A stretch of DNA of 64,000 nucleotides from Nemophila menziesii (taxonomy: Eukaryota > Streptophyta > Magnoliopsida > Boraginales > Hydrophyllaceae). Numbering within the stretch: position 1 is the stretch's first letter; each line of letters opens with the position of its first letter. Location: NCBI GenBank assembly GCA_029959085.1, contig JARWIR010000010.1, positions 31,116,731 through 31,180,730 on the forward strand, in the 5' to 3' direction. Both the position numbers and the translations under genes were made by a program. The notes under the pieces were generated by a model, which was given only the letters and a program-made list of their open reading frames with translations, was not told the DNA's origin and ran no database searches. Shown piece after piece: positions 57,413-64,000 of this stretch.

Positions 57413-57994
57413 ACCACAACTAGTTTTTCTCTACTTTCTTGACCTGTTTTACCCTTTTTCCGGATACTAGAACTTGAACTTTTCTCAATTGTCTTCTTCT
57501 CAATAGTACCAAATACCTTACTTTGATTCTTCTTCATCTCCCTAACAGTAGATAATGTTTATGTTATTTTCGTCGTCTCAATTGATCTCGAAATCAAAGC
57601 TTTAAACACTCTTGAAATTTGTACCCCTTGACTTTGGGTTGAACAAGTGTTTTTTGGGTTAGTAATGGTATGAGGATGATGATTCTCTATGTGGGTAGGA
57701 AAATATTTGCTAGATTGGTATGGGTTTAAGAAATTGTTGGATACGATTTGGAAATTTTGGGTTTTGAATCTTGGATTCTAGGTGTTTTGATTTGATTTGG
57801 GTGGTTAATCCTTCTCAATAATGATGTAGAGAAGGAATTGGATGTGAATTTATGGTGATTCGGGAGTGTTTAGATGCGTAGTGAAGGTTTATAGAAGCTT
57901 TAATGGAGTTGGGAGAGCTTTTGAGAAGAAATAGAGGCTTAAGGTTTTGATTTTCGTAGGTAAACTAACCTCTTCTTTATAACCCTTATTCTGG

Positions 57995-58434
57995 CGGCGC
58001 CGTGCAGTGCACCGCGGATGAGGTGCAGCGTACGGCAGGCAAGTTCTGTTTGACACCAGTGCCACGGTCTTGAAGATACGGTTTGGGCATTGGGGGTCTC
58101 GTAATTAATCCTAATTTCCCAAACCGTTGTCACGGTTTTTCTTCATACGGTTTCCCGCGGTACCCGTGCGGTGTACCGAACATACATTTTATTGCGAACC
58201 GTGTCATGATCTGGCGCGAGTGACAACACGGTTTTGTGGCTTGTTTTCGGGGCAGGACCGTTTGCTTGAACCGCGGTGACGGTTTTTATATCGTGAGGTG
58301 TACTGAAGCATCTGTGCGGTATACCACATGAAAGCTATTGATGACACCTTTGCTTCGACATTATACTTGATTTCTCCCACCGTCGTGACGCATTTTGGGG
58401 TGCGGTGCACTGCAGTGATGGTACTGTATACCGC
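57995..58434 (-). other. Palindrome cluster of G6
   Basis: Variants of GCGGTRTACCGC at 58004-58015, 58167-58178, 58314-58329 (GTGCGGTATACCACAT), 58401-58414 and 58424-58434, plus ACGGTTT/AACCGT words between them. The surrounding 440 bp is the most GC- and CpG-rich part of G6. No conserved reading frame. Confidence 0.8.
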
Positions 58435-58594
58435 GTGCTATATCTGTTTTTTGCCAATTTCTCGTGTTTCTTCTCCCTAACTTGATTTCTCAAGTACATG
58501 CACATCAAAAACACTAATACCTTCCTCAATAGTTCAATATATACTAAAATAAATAATCTAAACTAAACTAAAGACATAAAAACATAAAAAATAG

Positions 58595-58645
58595 CGGGTT
58601 GTCTCCCGTACAGCACTTTTGTTTAACGTCTTTCAAAGTTAGACG
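58595..58645 (-). other. Post-pol conserved motif of G6
   Basis: Minus strand GACGTTAAACAAAAGTGCTG then GGGAGACAACCC; the same motif follows pol in many plant gypsy elements. Here it lies directly after protease, marking the deletion of the rest of pol. Confidence 0.65.
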
Positions 58646-58799
58646 TGTTACCTATAAATGGTCCCATCCACGAATCTTTGTGATTGCGTGGCCTATTTTC
58701 GGATTTGCGGGCTTTCCATACAACTTCATGGTCGACCCCAAACTCACTAATTGGCCTAGTATCCATAGGATTTGTGTGGATTTCTTCTAGGACTCTATA

Positions 58800-59240
58800 C
58801 TTTGCTACATTGTGGATGATAGAACTGTGGGATCCAACTTCCTTGGTTTCTTAGCCTAGACATAGAATGTCTCAGATACATTTTTAGCACAGAGGGTAAT
58901 TGTTCCCTCCTGGAAGTTGATGATGCTTTGACTTGTGGCCAAGAACCGCCTTCCAAGTATGATTGGAACCTTTTTATATGCATCATAATCAAGAATAACA
59001 AAGTCAATAGGGATTTGGACATGAACGTCCTCCACTGTTCCCCATGACTTTGTTACAGAGCTATCCGCAAATTGTAAGTTCACAGGAGTTTTTCCACCTT
59101 TTTTATGCCAAGCCTATCAAGCACAGACTTAGGTATAAGATTCACACTCGAACCTACATCACACATGGCCTTCACCTTGAGCATAATTTGAATAGGAAGA
59201 TTAAATATTCGTGGATCTTTGAGCTTGAGTGGTAACTATT
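58800..59240 (-). pseudogene. G6 aspartic protease
   Basis: Minus strand: IFNLPIQIMLKVKAMCDVGSSVNLIPKSV contains the catalytic D-x-G-[AS]-S block (Asp at 59160-59158). After a frameshift the 75-codon stretch from 59083 reads VEDVHVQIPIDFVIL, then KKVPIILGRRFLATSQSI, the IILGRPFLAT flap-to-end motif of plant gypsy proteases, and FQEGTITL. It would cleave the gag polyprotein. A frameshift and stops inactivate it. Confidence 0.9.
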
Positions 59241-59648
59241 TTTAAACTCTTCTCGAGACTCTCTCAGTATGATCTACAGTCTCTTTATTGCCTTCTACAC
59301 TCACATCTTTCTATAGAATAACTTGTGTGAATACATGTTGTGGTGTTAGCCCTTTCTTCTCAATCTCAAGCATCTAGGCGTTGATATTTTCAGGACTATA
59401 TGCCTCTACAAATTCTTTTAGGTCAATGTCATCCTTTGGATTTGTCTTCAGAATAGATGGTGACATTACTTGATCAATAGGTGGCGAGCCCACCTTCTCT
59501 TCTTCTTTCTCTTCCTGCACATCAGGTGCAACTTCTTCTTTCTGCTCTTTTGAGGCTTCTTCTTCTTTCTCTTTAGCTCTACAGCTTGTATTTCAATAAC
59601 CGATCTAATAACTTCTTGCATGTCCTTGAGGAGATCTACAAAGTCAGA

Positions 59649-61256
59649 TTATGCAGAGGAGTCAGGGTCTTCGGGGCTAGACTTGGTTGATTCTTCTCCA
59701 ATTTCTGGAACTTTCACTGCAATTTCTGCAGCATGTGGTACTTCCTCTTTATTTTCTATTTCAAGGCAATTTGCCTTACAAGATTCGAACCCAACATTGG
59801 CATCACCTCCTTTAATGGCCTTCAAGTCTCTTGCTTCCACAATATTAGTCATAACTTTCTTTAATTGGTCTATTTGTGTGTTCAAAATCTGAATTGTGGC
59901 CTCTTTCTCTCTGAACTTCTCATTATGTGTTTGAATATTTTTTATAACTAGATCCATCAAACTTTTTAATATCTTTTCTGACACTATTCCTTCTTGAGGA
60001 TATTGAGGTAAAACTTTATGGGCTAGATTATCAGTATAAGCATCATTGGTTGGTTGTTGTGGAGGAGTTGGTCTGTTAAAATTATGATTTCTTTCATAAG
60101 GAACTTGACCTCTTTGTTGGTGAGTGTTGTTCTGGGGACGTGGTTGATAATTACCTTGATTTGCGGCCCCTTGCGGATTTGAATACTGCATACCCAGATG
60201 ATTTCTATTACCAAATTGGTAATTTCCTTGATTAGATATGAAGTAAACAGATATTGGAGTTCCTTCATACTCTTCCCATGTATGATTTGGTACCTCACAC
60301 TGTGGACAACCTTGTGCTTCTTGCACAACATTTGTTGCAGCTAAATTTTGACATTTTTGTTGCATCTCAAGCTTTATCTCTTTGACTAGATTTCCTAATG
60401 CTGTTAATTTAGCTGATTGAGCAGTTTCTGTATTTAATCAAAGCGAGACTGTGGTATTTGTAATAGGATCTTGTGAAATTGTTCAAATCCTTTTTGTTTC
60501 CATAATACGTTCCATACTTTCTGCAGCTTCGGTAGGATCCATGGACACAAATCCTCCTCTTCCAAAATTATAAACCCTCATTCTACTTTCTACATTAATA
60601 CCTTGATTGAACATAGCTAACTATAAAGATGGGGTGTAATCGTGGAGTGGACATCTTGCTAACTTTTGTTGAATCCTTGTACATGCGTCTCCTACCTCTT
60701 CATCATTATCTTGGCGAAAACTAGCAAGCTCCATTTGATATTTTAATCTCATAATCTTCAGATAAAACTGGTTAAATAATGTGGCTTGTAGTTCATCCCA
60801 AGTGTTAGTTGTGTTTGGTGGTTGTCTATCTAGACAATCACCAGCACTTCTAGTTAAGAAGAACGATAATATATGACATTACAGTTGCTCGCGTGTAATG
60901 CCAGGAGTAATGTAGGCATCACAAATCTGCATAAACTTCTAAATCGCTCTTACCGGATCATGAATCGCAGAACCACTATAGTGTCCATGACTCGTAAATT
61001 GACTAAGCATACTTGGATCGGGCCTAAACTTTATATTCTGGATCACTGGAGAACGATATTCTAATGTTTGGACTCGAAAATGTGCTCCCATGCCTGGGAT
61101 ATCTTGTTCTTGACGTTTCTTATTTCTGCCATCTCCTCCTGGTGTTGCTAATACTTGAGGAATAGGTACTACCGGAGGAATAGGTATTCCTGGATTATTG
61201 TTATTATTGTTGAGATTATTCTCTAGTGGAATTATAATATCCTCTTAATTAGACAT
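59649..61256 (-). pseudogene. G6 gag, full length with in-frame stops
   Basis: ATG at 61256 begins MSN, stop at codon 4, then one uninterrupted frame (no net frameshift) of about 536 codons to 59649 with about six stops. Visible in order: Asn- and Pro-rich N-terminus, FRPDPSMLSQF, QICDAYITPGITREQL, FFLTRSAGDCLDRQP, capsid segment with EEVGDACTRIQQKLARCPLHD and MFNQGIN, zinc knuckle CPQCEVPNHTWEEY (60308-60267; last Cys replaced by Tyr), a Gln/Asn-rich linker and an acidic C-terminus. Its capsid region matches G1. An upstream in-frame start near 61336 (MLENSE) is possible. Confidence 0.9.
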
Positions 61257-61438
61257 GGCTTCTCTTTGTTCCTTATCTTCTCTTAAGTGATTGTTGAAAG
61301 TTCTGAATACACTTTCAGAATTCTCAAGCATACACTAGAACCAGAAAGAGAAAAAATAGAAAAGAAAGCGTAAATCTAAAAAAATAACTGAAAACTACTA
61401 CACCAAAAATAAAACCCACACGCTAACGAGACACAAGG

Positions 61439-61455
61439 CTCCGACAGTGGCTCCA
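61439..61455 (-). other. primer-binding site of G6, degraded
   Basis: TGGAGCCACTGTCGGAG on the minus strand; clearly derived from TGGCGCCGCTGCCGGGG but with four to five changes. Six bases from the LTR end CACCA. Confidence 0.7.
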
Positions 61456-61461
61456 AAAACT

Positions 61462-61525
61462 TGGTGATTAGTTAGGGTGATAGTTCTCATTTTATTTACA
61501 TTATTTTTATCACACCCTACCACCA
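61462..61525. repeat. Two LTR 3' ends joined in opposite orientation
   Basis: 61462 to about 61485 is the minus-strand 3' end of the G6 5' LTR (reads CTATCACCC...ATCACCA). About 61486-61525 reads on the plus strand as another LTR 3' end (ATTTTTATCACACCCTACCACCA). Confidence 0.65.
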
Positions 61526-62090
61526 ATTAATGGATATTCATTAATATTGGACCTGGAATATTTTTGTACGGATATCGTTCAACTTTGTCTTGCCTATTTT
61601 TGTCTTGTTGGAATTATGTCACCTTGGCCTATATTAAGAAACCACGCTCTTGTTCAATCAACTAGTCTTTGGTTAGTCGACACATACCTTGTTATAGCAT
61701 ACCCTACACAGTTGTGGAAGAGGTTGATAAGAAAAAATTGTGAATTTATGTCTTCCTCCCTTAAAATTGTGTTGGTTAAGATGGCTAATTTTCGATCGAG
61801 GTTGAATCTTGGTAGTATTCTCAACTTAAGAATACTGTTTCTTGAATCTAAAATTCCTTTTTCCAACCGCAATGATGTTACCCCTATTTCTGTTAGGAGA
61901 TTGTGTCCATATTGGTAACTGTCAAATTAAGTTAAACCTTTGTGAGAGCCTCAAAAGTAGTAAGGTGGATAAAGGTATTTGACAACACAATGGGAAACCC
62001 AGTGATATCTCTCTTTTAGTAACTCCTTATCATCAATGTATAACTTGATTTTGACTACCGGTTTTTGGTGATATATAAGGTGATGTCTCT
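61526..62090 (-). pseudogene. Extra-ORF fragment of another gypsy copy (G7)
   Basis: Minus strand: HWVSHCVVKYLYPPYYF (62025-61955), then RNSILKLRILPRFNLDRKLA and ILTNTILREEDINSQFF (61845-61735), resembling G6 TLDVTKRNTIFLNCVLRGEE. Open for 72 codons at 61872-61654. It is cut on the right by the LTR starting at 62091 (flank TAAGG). Function unknown. Confidence 0.55.
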
Positions 62091-63201
62091 CATTTTGTGA
62101 CAGAAAAATCCCTTCATGAGACATCATTTTAGGTTTCAATTGGACTTGGTTAATTGATTTATCATCGTATTTGCTATAATGCACTTTATACATTCATTTT
62201 GGAATTATTTGTACTTTTAGAGCTTGTGTGTGTTAATTCGTGTGTTTAGTGCGAATTTCATAGTATATGGATGCTAGGAGGTATTAAGATGAAGATAAGA
62301 AGTGAAGATTCATGTCCAAGACAAGCAAATGCATTGAAAGAATGAAAGAAATCACTTCGGTAAGGTGAAGGAGTTTTAGAAGGAGTTAAGTCGTCACTTG
62401 TTTCCATTTTTGGGACTAATCAGTTAGGATTCAAACTTAGTGGTTTAAATGAATGTTGTGGGCCTTGAAGTCAGTGAAATTTGAGAAGTGGATATAGTGG
62501 ATTTGGACTTACGATGCAAAAGTTATGGCCCATTTATTGAACTGGTGCAATGTTGTTACGAATTAATTAAAACGAATTTGGGCCTTTTAATCACTTACTT
62601 AAGTTCATATGGGCCAATTCCATTTTATATCTCTATATAAGGCTTATTAGACCTCATTAATCAGTACACTTCATACTATATCATATTTTAATAGCGGGAA
62701 AGAACTGCATCGCTTGGAAGCAAAGAGTAGAAGTTGGAGAAGAAGGCTAAGACCATTCTTTCTCAACCAAAGCTCGAATCATTCAACCCTTTCGAGTAAT
62801 TTTATTTTATTTTCTGTTATAGGAATTATGATGTCACTATTTTAATTATTTTTCTTTATTTAATTATGAGCTAAACATTTAATGCTTGAGAATCGCATAT
62901 ATGGGATGAACCCTAGTTTCTAATTTAAAGTCTTTTGAATTTGGGATTGTTTTAATTTAAATAAAGTCGAGTTATTTCATACTGACTATATTCTTGTGCT
63001 GGTTTACAACTAATAGTTTGGACAATTAGTGATAGATTTTAGTATTTAGGTTATTCGTTGTGGCGCGATCATCCAGAAGGGGGGGCCTAAATACAGAATT
63101 AGAATATAGACGTGTGGTGCACGTTATTGAACTGATAGTCTTAACTAACCACGTAGTCAGTTGGGTTTATATTATAATCACTTGAAAGTACCTTTTGTGT
63201 C
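62091..63201 (+). repeat. LTR inserted in G7, interrupted
   Basis: Opens TGATGTCTCTC and has the inverted GAGACATCATTTTAGG 35 bases later. Resembles the solo LTR at 32743. Interrupted at 63201 by a minus-strand LTR. Confidence 0.8.
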
Positions 63202-64000
63202 TGGTGTCGACTAGGGTGTGATAAAAGTATGATATAAATAAGTGCAAAAGTAGACACCCTAGCCTAGCACGGTACTACAATAATACAGGACATATGCAAG
63301 TTTTACTGATAAATAAGATTTGTTCCTCAGAGACTATGAAAGTTAGAGAGAACTTATGCAAATTATCAATTGCAAATATAAAAGCTAGAGTAATAATACG
63401 CAAGAAAATAAAAGACTAAAGATATTTTTGTTTGGTTTTTGTAAATAAAAAATTAAACTAATAAAGTAAAGACAGAAAATTAAATATGAGAAGAAGATAT
63501 TATGAGAGTTTAGCTCAAGAAACTAGCAAGTAATCCCCACTAGCCTTGTTTATTCTAAACATGTAAGGGTGAATTATGTAGAATCGCAATAACCAGGATT
63601 CTAAATTCCTCCCTATCCCCGGAGAGCAAACTAGGGCGATGACCTTACAATCACGAGGGGACTCGAAATAGGGTTATACTGCGCTACTAGGGTCCTAGGT
63701 GAGTCTAGCCTACTAATGATGATTGGTGATTAAATTAAACCTTAATGATTATCTAGTTAGGCAAATCTTGTCAAGATTAATCCCATACACTAGACGTATA
63801 TGTGGTGTTTCAATAATTAAACACCCCTTCCGGGTGACCATCTAACTACTATTAAGGTAATCCTATACGCATGCATTCGCAAGGAAAACAGGAAATAAGT
63901 CAAAGCACATAAAATAGAGAATAAAACATGAATTCCATTTAAATACGATGGTATCTCAAATTAGATAGACGGTTAAACAAGTCTAGGGTTCATATATATA
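63202..64000 (-). repeat. LTR inserted in the preceding LTR, runs off the right edge
   Basis: Begins TGGTGTCGACTAGGGTGTG (minus-strand LTR end), flank GTGTC. Close to the G1 LTR (1346-2911) in its landmarks, including the ACACCCCTTCCGGGTGACC word. No primer site on the left, so solo or 3' LTR. Confidence 0.82.

Larger units (their letters stand above)
54140..57790 (-). pseudogene. Extra ORF of G6 (plant-transposon-protein-like), split by three insertions
   Basis: Read on the minus strand: an N-terminal Ser/Lys-rich part (57790-57413: KNQSKVFGTIEKKTIEKSSS, RKKGKTGQESREKLVV); after the hAT MITE, EASKALLASAKTHLPELPFAY and YKRFLEMEIDWVG (56940-56700); after the solo LTR, VRGNLVPFTVEEIRNHFQF; after the SINE, FGPCKFRESVENINTFDWNQLF, KGELKAPWPYKYL, then TLDVTKRNTIFLNCVLRGEE (54535-54480) and a further charged segment to about 54140. 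The second half resembles the Transposase_32-type domain annotated in plant non-autonomous gypsy elements (from memory). Role unknown. Several stops and shifts besides the insertions. Confidence 0.65.
52386..61490 (-). mobile_element. Non-autonomous gypsy element G6 (gag-protease, extra ORF)
   Basis: Minus-strand order: remnant of the 5' LTR (61490-61462), primer site (61455-61439), gag (61256-59649), protease (about 59240-58850), post-pol motif (58640-58600), palindrome cluster (58434-57995), extra ORF (about 57790-54140), non-coding tail (54140-52549), polypurine tract, 3' LTR start (52531). Reverse transcriptase, RNase H and integrase are missing between protease and the post-pol motif. 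Nested insertions: hAT MITE (56954-57412), solo LTR (55103-56647), SINE (54768-55023). Confidence 0.85.

Noticed and set aside
61547..61918. 123-residue plus-strand frame
   Set aside because: It is antisense to the G7 extra-ORF fragment, whose minus-strand reading matches the sibling elements.
1..64000. CRISPR array, bacterial operons, rRNA or organellar gene blocks
   Set aside because: No regularly spaced direct repeats, no ribosome-binding pattern and no conserved RNA gene sequence seen; the content is eukaryotic nuclear repeats.

Overview
The window is AT-rich nuclear DNA from a flowering plant, most likely a eudicot. The evidence is the repeat fauna: Ty3/gypsy-type LTR elements with a tRNA-Asp-like primer site, plant L1-type LINEs with a DUF4283-like ORF1, a plant-style RNase H tail, tRNA-derived SINEs, and hAT, Harbinger, Mutator and CACTA MITEs. 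I see no intact cellular gene, no rRNA or functional tRNA gene, and no CRISPR array. Essentially everything recognisable is a transposable element or its wreckage. Family names come from motifs read by eye; no search was run.

Layout. 1-2911: 5' end of a minus-strand gypsy element (LTR, primer site, broken gag). 2912-11638: RNase H remnant of a LINE, a GC-richer exon-like patch, a composite non-coding repeat (about 5.56-7.02 kb), a CACTA-like MITE, and long featureless AT-rich stretches. 11639-20580: plus-strand LTR element G2 with almost no coding capacity, carrying a hAT MITE and a nested solo LTR. 20600-21960: minus-strand gypsy gag remnant. 25196-28720: a LINE (endonuclease, reverse transcriptase, zinc-binding tail) split by two Harbinger MITEs. 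29.7-30.0 kb: a poly(A)-only retroposon insertion and a SINE. 30530-32465: a second LINE. 32466-36440: gypsy remnant G4 split by one complete and one truncated LTR, the complete one holding a Mutator MITE and a Harbinger MITE. 36.4-39.8 kb: a coiled-coil ORF remnant and AT-rich DNA with a recurring hairpin. 39864-42313: a third LINE, cut by LTR element G5 (42314-48486), whose 5' LTR holds a hAT element that itself holds another hAT element. 48487-49960: another LTR. 49983-51035: second copy of the composite repeat with a minisatellite. 51641-52171: LINE ORF1 fragment. 52386-61490: minus-strand gypsy G6 with gag and protease but no visible reverse transcriptase or integrase, a palindrome cluster and an extra ORF, broken by a hAT MITE, a solo LTR and a SINE. 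61490-64000: more nested LTRs.

G2, G4 and G6 are copies of one family. They share the order post-pol motif, cluster of GCGGT-ACCGC palindromes, extra ORF, long non-coding tail, polypurine tract and LTR. Their comparison gives natural empty sites for several nested insertions. G6 retains gag and protease only, so movement of this family probably relied on enzymes supplied in trans. Every ORF seen here carries stops or frameshifts or is too degenerate to assign, so the region looks transcriptionally inert.
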